NCBI RefSeq assembly: GCF_000213055.1
Contig: NZ_CM001165.1
Span: 3,742,945 to 3,806,944 of the forward strand
Length of the DNA: 64,000 bases
Source: Streptomyces sp. Tu6071
GTDB taxonomy: Bacteria; Actinomycetota; Actinomycetes; Streptomycetales; Streptomycetaceae
Reading direction: 5' to 3'
The translations under genes and the position numbers were made by a program. Below, one piece after another: positions 15,864-24,306 of the stretch. The notes under the pieces are model-generated. The model saw only the letters and a program-made list of their open reading frames with translations. It did not search any database and was not told where the DNA came from. Numbering within the stretch: the stretch's first letter is position 1; every line of letters starts with the position of its first letter.

Positions 15864-17311
15864 ACAAGCCGCTCCGTCGCATCGCCATCTTCTGCGGGCT
15901 GCTCGTCCTGGCGCTGCTGCTCCGTGACAACTGGATCCAGTACGTCAAGGCCGACAGCCTCCAGAGCGACACGAACAACCCGCGCGTCACGATCGAGCGC
16001 TACGCCCAGCCGCGCGGCGACATCATCGCGGACGGCAAGCCGGTCACCGGCTCGAAGAACACCAACGGGATCAGCTACAAGTACAAGCGGACCTGGAAGA
16101 ACGGCCCCATGTGGGCGCCGGTCACCGGGTACTCCTCGCAGCTCATCGGCGCGACCCAGCTCGAAAGCCTCAACGACGACATCCTGACCGGCAACGACGA
16201 CCGGCTCTTCTTCCGCAATCAGCTCGACATGCTCACGGGCAAGCCGAAGCAGGGCGGCAACGTCGTCACGACGATCAACACGGCCGCGCAGAAGGCCGCG
16301 TTCAACGGGCTCGGCTCCAAGAAGGGCGCCGTCGTCGCGCTCGACCCCTCGACGGGCGCGATCCTCGCGCTGGCCTCGACCCCCTCGTACGACCCCTCGT
16401 CCTTCGCCGGGATGTCCACCGAGGACGGCCAGACCTTCTCGAAGCTGGAGAAGAACAAGGACAAGCCGCTCACGAACCGCGCGCTGCGCGAGACGTACCC
16501 GCCCGGCTCGACGTTCAAGGTCGTGACGGCCGCCGCGGCCCTGGAGAGCGGCAAGTACCAGCCGGACCAGAAGACGGACACGCCGCTGCCGTGGATCATG
16601 CCCGGCACGAGGACGCCGCTGAACAACGAGGGGAACATCCCCTGCAAGGACGCGACGCTGCGCAACGCGCTCAAGTACTCGTGCAACACCGTCTTCGGCA
16701 AGATCGGCGCCGACCTCGGGCAGGACACGATGCTGGAGGAGGCCGAGAAGTTCGGCTTCAACGCCAAGCACGACGTCCCGGTGCGCTCCGCCGCGTCGAA
16801 CTTCTCCAAGGACATGTCGCCCGACGGCGTCGCGCAGTCCTCGATCGGCCAGTTCAACACGGCGGCGACCCCCCTCCAGATGGCGATGGTCGTCTCGGCG
16901 GTCGCCAATGACGGCAAGCTCATGAAGCCGTACATGGTGAGCGAGCTCCAGTCGCCGAGCCTCGACACGATCGAGAAGACCGAGCCGAAGGAGATGAGCC
17001 GGCCGCTCTCGGCGGAGAACGCGCAGAAGCTCCAGTCGATGATGGAGACCGTCGTCAACGAGGGCACGGGAACCAACGCGAAGATCCCCGGCGTCACCGT
17101 GGGCGGCAAGACCGGTACGGCGCAGCACGGTGTCGCCAACAGCGAGCTGCCCTACGCCTGGTTCGTCAGCTACGCCAAGACCGACCAGGGTTCCCCGGTC
17201 GCGGTCGCCGTCGTGGTCGAGGACGGTGCCGCCAACCACGACGACATCTCCGGCGGCGGCCTCGCCGCTCCGATCGCGAAGTCGGTCATGGAGGCGGTCG
17301 TCAAGAAGTGA
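15860..17311 (+). CDS. pbpA: PbpA: class B penicillin-binding protein (transpeptidase)
   Basis: A 483-residue membrane-anchored transpeptidase. One N-terminal helix (IAIFCGLLVLALLLRDNW), a dimerisation region with RGDIIADGKPV, and the penicillin-binding domain. The three active-site motifs are present: SxxK as PPGSTFKVV (nucleophilic serine), SxN as YSCNTVFG, and KTG as GGKTGTAQHG. It crosslinks peptide stems, working with the adjacent RodA. It starts at GTG 15860, overlapping rodA. A 235-base gap follows before pknB, leaving room for a separate pknB promoter. Confidence 0.93.
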   Translation: MNKPLRRIAIFCGLLVLALLLRDNWIQYVKADSLQSDTNNPRVTIERYAQPRGDIIADGKPVTGSKNTNGISYKYKRTWKNGPMWAPVTGYSSQLIGATQLESLNDDILTGNDDRLFFRNQLDMLTGKPKQGGNVVTTINTAAQKAAFNGLGSKKGAVVALDPSTGAILALASTPSYDPSSFAGMSTEDGQTFSKLEKNKDKPLTNRALRETYPPGSTFKVVTAAAALESGKYQPDQKTDTPLPWIMPGTRTPLNNEGNIPCKDATLRNALKYSCNTVFGKIGADLGQDTMLEEAEKFGFNAKHDVPVRSAASNFSKDMSPDGVAQSSIGQFNTAATPLQMAMVVSAVANDGKLMKPYMVSELQSPSLDTIEKTEPKEMSRPLSAENAQKLQSMMETVVNEGTGTNAKIPGVTVGGKTGTAQHGVANSELPYAWFVSYAKTDQGSPVAVAVVVEDGAANHDDISGGGLAAPIAKSVMEAVVKK

Positions 17312-17546
17312 CCCGTTCGTGCCCCGGAAGCGTGCCCCGGCGGTGCGGGCGGTGACCGAAATCGCCCCTCACGGGTGAAGCCGGTCACGGGCCGGCCGCA
17401 TCCGCGCACGTGGCGGTACCGGTCCGGTATCAGCTTCCCGGTCCGGGCCGGGAGGCGTGGTACGGGGCGGGTACGGTAAGCCGGACAGCACACCGCCGGA
17501 CCACACACGGGTGCGGTCGGGATCGACGGAGAGGGCTGGATCAGTT

Positions 17547-19505
17547 ATGGAAGAGCCGCGTCGCCTCGGCGGCCGGTACGAGCTGGGCCACGTGCTCGGC
17601 CGCGGTGGCATGGCCGAGGTGTACCTCGCCCACGACACCCGTCTCGGCCGCACCGTCGCGGTCAAGACCCTGCGCGTCGATCTCGCCCGTGATCCCTCGT
17701 TCCAGGCCCGGTTCCGGCGTGAGGCCCAGTCCGCCGCCTCGCTCAACCACCCGGCGATCGTCGCGGTCTACGACACCGGCGAGGACTACGTCGACGGCGT
17801 CTCGATCCCGTACATCGTCATGGAGTACGTGGACGGCTCGACGCTGCGCGAACTCCTGCACTCGGGGCGCAAGCTGCTGCCGGAGCGCTCGATGGAGATG
17901 ACCATCGGCATCCTCCAGGCGCTGGAGTACTCGCACCGCGCCGGGATCGTGCACCGCGACATCAAGCCCGCGAACGTCATGCTGACGCGCACCGGGCAGG
18001 TCAAGGTCATGGACTTCGGCATCGCCCGCGCGATGGGCGACTCCGGTATGACGATGACGCAGACCGCCGCGGTCATCGGCACCGCGCAGTACCTCTCGCC
18101 CGAGCAGGCTCAGGGCGAGACGGTCGACGCGCGCTCCGACCTGTACTCGACGGGCTGCCTGCTCTACGAACTGCTCACCGTGCGGCCCCCGTTCATCGGG
18201 GACTCGCCCGTCGCGGTCGCCTACCAGCACGTGCGGGAGGAGCCGCAGCCGCCGAGCGTCTTCGACCCGGAGATCACGCCCGACATGGACGCGATCGTGC
18301 TGAAGGCGCTCGTGAAGGACCCGAACTACCGCTACCAGTCCGCCGACGACATGCGCGCCGACATCGAGGCGCTCCTCGAAGGCCGTCCGGTCGCCGCCAG
18401 CGCCGCGATGGGCATGGCGGGCGCGGGCGGCGGCTACGGCTACGGCGACCAGCCGACGCAGGCGTTCCACGCGCAGAACGGCGGCGCGGGCCCCACCTCG
18501 ATGCTGCCCCCGGTCAACCCGGACGACGGCGGCTACGGCTACGGCGAGGAGCCGCGCGGACGGCGCAGGCAGGCCCCGCCGAAGAAGAACCACACCTCGA
18601 CGATCCTCCTCGTCGTCGCCGGTGTCCTCGTCCTCGTCGGCGCGATCCTCATCGGCAGCAAGTTCATCGGGGGCGACGACAAGACGAGCGACAAGATCGC
18701 CGCGCCGAGCTACGTCGGCAAGACCTTCGCCGAGGCGAAGCTCATGGCGCAGAACAACGGCGACTTCGACCTGAAGAGGGTCAGCGAGCCCTGCAAGGAC
18801 CAGCCGGCGAAGAAGGTCTGCAAGCAGGACCCGGTCGCGGGCACCGAGGTCGACAAGGGCTCCACGATCACCCTCACCATCTCCACGGGCGCCCCCAAGG
18901 AGACCGTCCCCGACGTCACCGGGCTCACCTACGAGACGGCACAGGCCAAGCTCCAGAAGCTCGGTTTCGAGGTGAAGCAGGAGACGAAGGAGTCGGAGCA
19001 GAAGGAGGGCGTGGTCATCGAGCAGAGCCCGAACGGTGACACCGACCTCCAGATCGGCAAGACGATCACGCTCACCGTGGCGCGCGCCAAGGAGATGTCC
19101 ACGGTCCCGAGCGTCGTCAACCAGAGCTGCGACGACGCGACGGCCCAGCTGGAGAAGAGCAAGCTCAAGGCGAACTGTGTCGAGAAGGAGAACGACACCG
19201 TCCCCGAGGGCACCGTCTTCGAGCAGAGCCTCGCGCCGAACACGCAGGCCGAACCGGACTCCGTGGTGACCCTCTCGGTCGCCAAGAAGCCGGAGGAGCA
19301 GGAGCCCGAGAAGGTCAAGATCCCGGACGACATCCGGGGCAAGACCCTCCAGGAGGTGCAGGGCATCCTCGGCGGCCTCGGCCTCCAGGTGAACGTCCAG
19401 CCGGGGCTGCCGGGCGACCCGGGCTCGAAGGTCATCAACTCCAACCCGGGACCGGGCACGGAGGTCGACAAGAACACGCCGGTGACGGTCTACACGATGC
19501 CGTGA
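17547..19505 (+). CDS. pknB: PknB: PASTA-domain Ser/Thr protein kinase
   Basis: A 652-residue transmembrane kinase. Kinase domain ~1-275: LGRGGMAEVYLA (P-loop), VAVKTLR (ATP lysine), VHRDIKPANVML (catalytic loop), DFGIARA, TAAVIGTAQYLSPEQ (activation segment threonines). Juxtamembrane Gly/Tyr/Gln-rich linker, one transmembrane helix near 351-375 (STILLVVAGVLVLVGAILIG), then four extracellular PASTA repeats (APSYVGKTFAEAK, VPDVTGLTYETAQ, VPSVVNQSCDDATA, IPDDIRGKTLQEVQ) that bind muropeptide/lipid II. It phosphorylates FHA partners and wall enzymes. Start ATG 17547 gives the canonical N-terminus; upstream codons are not conserved-looking. Unlike mycobacteria, no pknA copy lies next to it. Confidence 0.94.
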   Translation: MEEPRRLGGRYELGHVLGRGGMAEVYLAHDTRLGRTVAVKTLRVDLARDPSFQARFRREAQSAASLNHPAIVAVYDTGEDYVDGVSIPYIVMEYVDGSTLRELLHSGRKLLPERSMEMTIGILQALEYSHRAGIVHRDIKPANVMLTRTGQVKVMDFGIARAMGDSGMTMTQTAAVIGTAQYLSPEQAQGETVDARSDLYSTGCLLYELLTVRPPFIGDSPVAVAYQHVREEPQPPSVFDPEITPDMDAIVLKALVKDPNYRYQSADDMRADIEALLEGRPVAASAAMGMAGAGGGYGYGDQPTQAFHAQNGGAGPTSMLPPVNPDDGGYGYGEEPRGRRRQAPPKKNHTSTILLVVAGVLVLVGAILIGSKFIGGDDKTSDKIAAPSYVGKTFAEAKLMAQNNGDFDLKRVSEPCKDQPAKKVCKQDPVAGTEVDKGSTITLTISTGAPKETVPDVTGLTYETAQAKLQKLGFEVKQETKESEQKEGVVIEQSPNGDTDLQIGKTITLTVARAKEMSTVPSVVNQSCDDATAQLEKSKLKANCVEKENDTVPEGTVFEQSLAPNTQAEPDSVVTLSVAKKPEEQEPEKVKIPDDIRGKTLQEVQGILGGLGLQVNVQPGLPGDPGSKVINSNPGPGTEVDKNTPVTVYTMP

Positions 19506-19527
19506 GCCGGTAGGGCTGTACGCGTAC

Positions 19528-19568
19528 GAGGAAGGGGCGCCCCCGCTGTCAGGGGGCGCCCCTTCCTC
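19528..19568. terminator. strong bidirectional hairpin terminator after pknB
   Basis: A perfect 17-base GC-rich stem (19528-19544 with 19552-19568) and 7-base loop between the convergent pknB and sortase genes. It lacks a T run, as is common in Streptomyces. Confidence 0.8.
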
Positions 19569-19685
19569 GCGGGCGCGGGCGCTCCGTACGCGTACGTACC
19601 GCCTTCGTACGCGCGCCGTCCGCACGCGCTCCGCCCGCGTGAGCGCTCCGTCCTCGGCCGCGCCCTCTTCGTCCTCGCGGACCCG

Positions 19686-20438
19686 CTACCGCAGCTCCGC
19701 AGGGAGCGTCCGCTCCGCGTCGACCTGGTCGACCCGTTCGAGCTTTCCCCACACGATGTACCGGTAGGTGGACGTGTAGACCGGCGTGCACGTCGTGAGC
19801 GTGATGTACCGGCCGGGCTTCTTCACGCCCGCCTTGCCCGGCACCTGGTCGAGCACCTCGACGTCGTACTTCGAGGTCTGCGGAAGGATCGCGAAGACGC
19901 GGTAGACGTACCAGCGGTCCTTCGACTCGAAGACGATCGGGTCGCCCTTCTTGAGCTTGTCGATGTTGTGGAACTTCGCGCCGTGCCCGTCGCGGTGCGC
20001 GGCGAGCGTGAAGTTCCCCTTCGCGTCCTGCGGCAGCGCGGACTTGACCGGGTCGGTGTAGTAACCGGCGACGCCGTCGTTGAGGATGTCCGTCGAGGTG
20101 CCCTTCCTGACCAGCACCTCGCCGTTCTTCATCGCCGGTACGTGCAGGAAGCCGATGCCGCTCTTCGTGTCGAGCGCCCCCGGCCCCCCCTTCGGCGGCT
20201 GCGCCCAGTGGTCGCGCACGCGGTCGCCCTGGCGGCCGGCCTCGTGGTCGGCGACGACGTTGGTCCACCACAGCGAGTAGACGACGAAGAGGGCGAGGAC
20301 GAGCCCGGCGGTGATCAGCAGCTCGCCGAGGAAGGCGACGAACCCGGCGGCCCTGCTCCGGCGCGGTCGCCCGGCGGGCCCGGACGGCCCGGTGGCCGCC
20401 CCGTCCGCCGGCGCCGCCTCGTCCCTGGTTGCCGACAC
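19686..20438 (-). CDS. srtE2: class E sortase (SrtE2-like)
   Basis: A 250-residue membrane sortase. A Pro/Ala/Arg cytoplasmic tail and one transmembrane helix (FLGELLITAGLVLALFVVYS) precede the extracellular catalytic barrel. The catalytic histidine is in LAAHRDGHGAKF, the cysteine in ITLTTCTPVYTSTY, and a conserved arginine follows in TYRYIVWGK. Class E sortases cut LAXTG-type signals and attach proteins such as long chaplins to peptidoglycan; in S. coelicolor two adjacent sortases downstream of pknB (SrtE1, SrtE2) do this and are needed for aerial growth. It follows its paralogue after 34 bases. Confidence 0.9.
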   Translation of the reverse strand: MSATRDEAAPADGAATGPSGPAGRPRRSRAAGFVAFLGELLITAGLVLALFVVYSLWWTNVVADHEAGRQGDRVRDHWAQPPKGGPGALDTKSGIGFLHVPAMKNGEVLVRKGTSTDILNDGVAGYYTDPVKSALPQDAKGNFTLAAHRDGHGAKFHNIDKLKKGDPIVFESKDRWYVYRVFAILPQTSKYDVEVLDQVPGKAGVKKPGRYITLTTCTPVYTSTYRYIVWGKLERVDQVDAERTLPAELR

Positions 20439-20472
20439 TGTGTACGCCCCGTTCCTCGGCCCGCGCGCTCGC

Positions 20473-21654
20473 TCACAGCAGCGCGTCGGGCTTGCCTTCG
20501 CCGCGCGGCCGTTCCTCGACCATCTTGCCCCAGACGATCATCCGGTACGTACTGGTGAATTCAGGGGTACAGGTCGTCAGGGTGAGGTAGCGACCCGGCT
20601 CCGTGAAGCCCGATCCGGCCGGTACGGGGCGCAGAACGGCGGTGTTCGCGGGCGAGGTCTGCGGCAGGATGCTCGTCATCTTGTACACGAAATACGTATC
20701 GCGGGTCTCTACGACAATCGGGTCGCCCGGCTTGAGCCGATTGAGGTAACGGAAGGGCTCCCCGTGCGTGTTGCGGTGCCCCGCGAGCGCGAAGTTGCCG
20801 CTCTTCGCGGCCGGCATCGCCGTCTTGAGCGCGCCCTGTCCGTAGTGGCCGACCATCCCCTTGTCGAGGACCTTCGCCTTGCTGACGCCCTCGGCGATCG
20901 GCACGACGACGTCGAGCTTGGGGATCGTGAGGATCGCGAAGCCCTCGCCGGGCTGGAAGGCGCCGGGGCTGCGCTTGCCGTCCGCCCAGTCGTCCTGGAG
21001 CCGGTGCGCGGCGCCGTTCGCCTCGTGGTGCGCGCGCACGTTCGTCCACCAGAGCTGGTACGCGACGAAGAGGAGCATCACGAGGCCGAGCGTGATGAAG
21101 CCCTCGCCGAGCGCCGCGCTCGCCCGCGTCCCCGCACTCGGCCTGCGCGCCCGCTCCGCCCTGCGGGCCTCGACGCGCGAGAGGGGGCGCCCGTCCTGCG
21201 GGCTGTTCGCGGCGCTCGCGGCGACGGGAGCGGCGGCTCCGGCGGCTCCGGCGGCGGTACGGCGGTGCCCCCCGGCCCGGCGGCGGCCCTGGCCGGTGCG
21301 GGGCGACCCGGCGGAGCCCGTACCCCTGCCGCCCTTCGCGGCGGCGCGGCGGCGTGCGGCACGGCCCTCGCCGGGCAACGGGGCGGAGGCGGGCGGCACG
21401 GCGGCCGGGGACCGCGCGGGGACGGCCCCCCGCGCGTCCAGGAGGCCCGCCGGGAGCCGCAGGGCCATCGTGGACTCGTCGCGAGGCCCTGGGACCCCGG
21501 GAGCCCCCGACTCCTCGTGCCCCTGCGCCTGTGCCCGCGCCCGCGTCTGGGCCTGCGCGGGTCCGGGAACGACCGGCGTGCCCATGACCGGCGTGTCCGT
21601 TAACGGCGCCCCCGGCTCGCGTCCCGTCTCGTGCTCGGGCCGCAGCGCGGTCAC
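20473..21654 (-). CDS. srtE1: class E sortase (SrtE1-like) with long disordered N-terminus
   Basis: A 393-residue sortase, longer than its neighbour because of ~190 Pro/Gly/Arg/Ala-rich cytoplasmic residues. The transmembrane helix is FITLGLVMLLFVAYQLWW. The catalytic part has LAGHRNTHGEPFRYLNRL (His), YLTLTTCTPEFTSTY (Cys) and RMIVWGK (Arg). Its GTG start overlaps the TrpG/PabA stop (GTGA), a sign of coupling; the same frame stays open much further upstream but there it lies inside the amidotransferase gene. Both sortases are probably cotranscribed and partly redundant in anchoring surface proteins. A shorter start within the low-complexity region cannot be excluded. Confidence 0.88.
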   Translation of the reverse strand: MTALRPEHETGREPGAPLTDTPVMGTPVVPGPAQAQTRARAQAQGHEESGAPGVPGPRDESTMALRLPAGLLDARGAVPARSPAAVPPASAPLPGEGRAARRRAAAKGGRGTGSAGSPRTGQGRRRAGGHRRTAAGAAGAAAPVAASAANSPQDGRPLSRVEARRAERARRPSAGTRASAALGEGFITLGLVMLLFVAYQLWWTNVRAHHEANGAAHRLQDDWADGKRSPGAFQPGEGFAILTIPKLDVVVPIAEGVSKAKVLDKGMVGHYGQGALKTAMPAAKSGNFALAGHRNTHGEPFRYLNRLKPGDPIVVETRDTYFVYKMTSILPQTSPANTAVLRPVPAGSGFTEPGRYLTLTTCTPEFTSTYRMIVWGKMVEERPRGEGKPDALL

Positions 21655-22316
21655 GCCGAGGCCCTGCCCACCACCGGCGCGAGTCCGGCCGAGCGGCCGA
21701 CCGCGCCCGTGTCGCCGCAGGCGGTGAGCCAGTTGGCGAGCATGAGGTGCCCGTGCTCGGTGAGCACCGACTCGGGGTGGAACTGCACACCCTCGACGGC
21801 GAGTTCGCGGTGGCGCACGCCCATGATGATCCCGTCGCGGGTGCGTGCGGTGACCTCCAGGACGCCGGGCAGTTCGGCGGGCTCGGCGGCGAGCGAGTGG
21901 TAGCGCGTCGCGGTGAAGGGCGAGGGGAGCCCGGAGAAGACGCCCCCGCCCTCGTGCAGCACCTCGGAGGTCCGCCCGTGGAGCAGCTCGGGGGCCCGGC
22001 CCACGACGCCCCCGTACGCGACGACCATCGACTGCATCCCGAGGCAGACCCCGAAGACGGGCAGCCCCGTGGCGCCGCAGTGCCGCACCATCTCGACGCA
22101 CACCCCGGCCTCCTCGGGGGTGCCGGGGCCCGGGGAGAGGAGGACGCCGTCGTAGCGCGCGGGGTCGGCGTCGGCGGTGCTCACCTCGTCGTTGCGCAGC
22201 ACCTCGCACTCGGCGCCGAGCTGGTGGAGGTACTGGACGATGTTGAAGACGAAGCTGTCGTAGTTGTCGACGACGAGCACCCGGCTCGCGGTACGGGCGG
22301 GGGCCTCGGTGGTCAT
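21651..22316 (-). CDS. pabA: TrpG/PabA-type glutamine amidotransferase
   Basis: A 221-residue class I glutamine amidotransferase subunit that hydrolyses glutamine and feeds ammonia to an anthranilate or aminodeoxychorismate synthase. Motifs: VLVVDNYDSFVFNIVQYL, LSPGPGTPEEAGV, the nucleophile elbow GVCLGMQSM (Cys), YHSLAAEP, and the His/Glu pair in GVQFHPESVLTEHGH. No synthase large subunit is next to it; the same orphan gene sits between crgA and pknB in mycobacteria (trpG). Whether it serves tryptophan or folate synthesis, or both, cannot be told. Coupled at both ends: ATGA overlap with the small membrane gene upstream and GTGA with srtE1. Confidence 0.9.
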   Translation of the reverse strand: MTTEAPARTASRVLVVDNYDSFVFNIVQYLHQLGAECEVLRNDEVSTADADPARYDGVLLSPGPGTPEEAGVCVEMVRHCGATGLPVFGVCLGMQSMVVAYGGVVGRAPELLHGRTSEVLHEGGGVFSGLPSPFTATRYHSLAAEPAELPGVLEVTARTRDGIIMGVRHRELAVEGVQFHPESVLTEHGHLMLANWLTACGDTGAVGRSAGLAPVVGRASA

Positions 22317-22489
22317 CGCGCTGCTCGCATTCCCTGGTCGACGGTGACGTCGTTGAAGGGGAGCAGCGGCTCCGCCCACGGGAAGACGTACTGGAAGAGG
22401 AGGAAGACCACGGCGAGGGCGAGGACGAGCGAGAGCAGCGCCTTGATCCACGTGTTGCCCGGCAGATGCCGCCAGATCCACCCGTACAT
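22313..22489 (-). CDS. small single-pass membrane protein
   Basis: A 58-residue protein with a short amphipathic N-terminus (MYGWIWRHLPGNTW), one hydrophobic helix (ALLSLVLALAVVFLLFQYVF) and a short tail with FPWAEPLLPFNDVTVDQG. Start ATG 22489 gives a compact protein; the frame opens 18 codons further without conserved features. It overlaps the amidotransferase by four bases, so it is coupled to it. I know of no function; homologues sit at the same place in other Streptomyces. The 204 bases upstream (22490-22693) hold nothing recognisable. Confidence 0.7.
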   Translation of the reverse strand: MYGWIWRHLPGNTWIKALLSLVLALAVVFLLFQYVFPWAEPLLPFNDVTVDQGMRAAR

Positions 22490-22693
22490 GTGCCGCGCCG
22501 CCCCTGCTGTCGCTCTTGCCGCTGTGCCGTTCCTTGCCGTCACCCCGGCCTTCCCGAAGGCTCCGAGGGTGCGGCCCCAGCCTAAAGGGACGGGGGCCGC
22601 TCGCGTGGGCGTGCTGCGGAAAGCCTTGGTGCGGCGCGAGGGTGTTCTTTACCCTGCGGGGCCGCGCGAGGCCTTGCGGGACCGCGCGGCGCC

Positions 22694-23476
22694 TCAGTCC
22701 ACCGGCTGCGCGTAGTGCAGGTCCACCGTGCCCGTGTACCCGGGGAGGGTCTTCGTGCCCTCGTCCTCGGCCTTCCAGCCGAGCCCGTAGGCGTTGACGT
22801 AGAGCATGTAGTTCTGGATCGCGGAGGACTCCGAGAGAGCCGTCCGCAGGTCGTCGGGGTCACCGACGGCGGTGATCTTGTAGGGCGGCGAGTAGACGCG
22901 GCCCTGGAGGATCAGGGTGTTGCCGACGCAGCGCACGGCGCTCGTGGAGATGAGCCGCTGCCCCATGACCTCGATGCCGCGCGCCCCGCCCTGCCACAGC
23001 GCGTTGACGACCGCCTGGAGGTCCTGCTGGTGGATGACGAGGTCGTTGGGCTGCGGCTCCGGGTAGCCGGGGAGCTTGGGCCCGGCGTCCGGCGGCGCGT
23101 CCTGGAGCGTGACGGAGACCGTCCTGCCGCGCACAGGTCGCGTGCCCGCGCGGTCCTCGATCGTGGTCAGCCGCTGGTCCTCGGCCTCGCTGCGCCCGTC
23201 GTCGCGGGCGGCGAGCGATTCGACGCGGCGGCGCAGCGCGGCGTTCTCGTGCTCGGCGTCGCCGTTCTTGTCGCTGCGCTCCTTGATGAGGTCGGAGAGC
23301 TTGAGGAGCGAGGCGTCGGTGCGGATGTTGGTGCCGCGCGCGGTGTGGAAACTCGTGAAGAAGATCAGCCCGGCGAGGGCGAAGACCGCGAGGGTGAGGA
23401 TTCTCGCGGGACGGAAGCGGAACCCGTGGCCTCCGGGGCTGGATCGCTTCGGGGGGGAGTCGGCAGAATTGCTCAA
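22694..23476 (-). CDS. DUF881-family membrane protein
   Basis: A 260-residue protein with one N-terminal helix (ILTLAVFALAGLIFFTSF), an extracellular coiled-coil region (KLSDLIKERSDKNGDAEHEN then LRRRVESLA), and the DUF881 domain with VSVTLQDAP, PNDLVIHQQDLQAVVNALW, GGARGIEVMGQRLISTSAV and YKITAVGDPDDLRTAL. DUF881 proteins in actinobacteria sit near crgA and division genes; their job is unknown, but the coiled coil plus membrane anchor recalls divisome/elongasome scaffolds. It is divergent from crgA, sharing the 159-base gap 23477-23635. Confidence 0.85.
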   Translation of the reverse strand: MSNSADSPPKRSSPGGHGFRFRPARILTLAVFALAGLIFFTSFHTARGTNIRTDASLLKLSDLIKERSDKNGDAEHENAALRRRVESLAARDDGRSEAEDQRLTTIEDRAGTRPVRGRTVSVTLQDAPPDAGPKLPGYPEPQPNDLVIHQQDLQAVVNALWQGGARGIEVMGQRLISTSAVRCVGNTLILQGRVYSPPYKITAVGDPDDLRTALSESSAIQNYMLYVNAYGLGWKAEDEGTKTLPGYTGTVDLHYAQPVD

Positions 23477-23635
23477 CGTACCCTGATCTCCTTCGGCGCC
23501 GTGGAAGCACTACGCTAACGGACGCCCGGAGGGCCCCGGGGTCCGCCCGAGCGCCCGAAGAGCGCCCGCCCCGTTCCCTGCGGCCGGCCTCGCACGGCTC
23601 CGCACCGAACAGCGCATCGACAGGAGAGCCCCCTC

Positions 23636-23896
23636 GTGCCGAAGTCCCGTATCCGCAAGAAGGCCGACTACACGCCGCCGCCCGCAGCGAAGCAGCAGGC
23701 GACGACGGTCAAGCTCAGCAACGGAAGCTGGGTCGCCCCGCTGATGCTGGCGATGTTCGCCCTCGGGCTCGCCTGGATCGTCGTCTTCTATGTGACGGAC
23801 GGCAGTCTGCCGATCGACTCGCTCAACAACTGGAACATCCTCGTCGGCTTCGGCTTCATCGCCGCGGGCTTCGGCGTATCGACCCGCTGGAAGTAG
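23636..23896 (+). CDS. crgA: CrgA: cell-division inhibitor/regulator
   Basis: An 86-residue protein with two transmembrane helices ([20 protein letters not shown] and [18 protein letters not shown]). The start [15 protein letters not shown] and the loop [14 protein letters not shown] are typical. In Streptomyces CrgA affects FtsZ-ring formation and coordinates septation with growth; in mycobacteria it recruits wall enzymes. It starts with GTG 23636 after GGAG. A possible -10 (TACGCT) lies at about 23510-23516. A DnaA-box cluster follows directly downstream. Confidence 0.95.
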   Translation: MPKSRIRKKADYTPPPAAKQQATTVKLSNGSWVAPLMLAMFALGLAWIVVFYVTDGSLPIDSLNNWNILVGFGFIAAGFGVSTRWK

Positions 23897-23988
23897 TGCG
23901 CGGGCCGTACCGGCCGGGGTCCCGATCCACCGCGACCCCGGCCTTCGGCGTGCCCGCGCACAGGTCCGCGCACAAGCCCTGCCCTGAG

Positions 23989-24264
23989 TTATCCACAGCG
24001 CTATCCACACTGGGGAAAAGTTCAGACGATCTGTGGATAACTCTCGGAGAGTTGACGCCGGTATGACCGCCGGAGGCACGGGCGAAGCCCTCTAGCGCGC
24101 ACGTTCGAACGCGGGCCACCCTGCCGACTTCTCGTGAACCCGCAGGTCGCAGCGGGTGCCGCAAGCCGCACCCGAGCCGCCCTGCACCGAATCCACACCC
24201 CGCGCCGCTTCCCGTGTACGAGCTGTGGACAACTCCGCCCGAACATTCGAACACCTGTGCATAA
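23989..24264. promoter_or_regulatory. DnaA-box cluster between crgA and the rhomboid gene
   Basis: Within a 410-base non-coding gap (23897-24306) lie TTATCCACA (+, 23989), CTATCCACA (+, 24001), TTATCCACA (-, 24032), TTGTCCACA (-, 24224) and TTATGCACA (-, 24256), plus a weak GAATCCACA at 24189. Three are perfect R-type boxes. This is not the origin: it has no dnaA/dnaN flanks. Such clusters near oriC titrate DnaA; S. coelicolor has described clusters (H69, H24, D78), and this may correspond to H69. Confidence 0.75.
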
Positions 24265-24306
24265 CCGGGGAGCGGGGGCCCGCTCAGGTGAGGCACCCGG
24301 TAGGGG

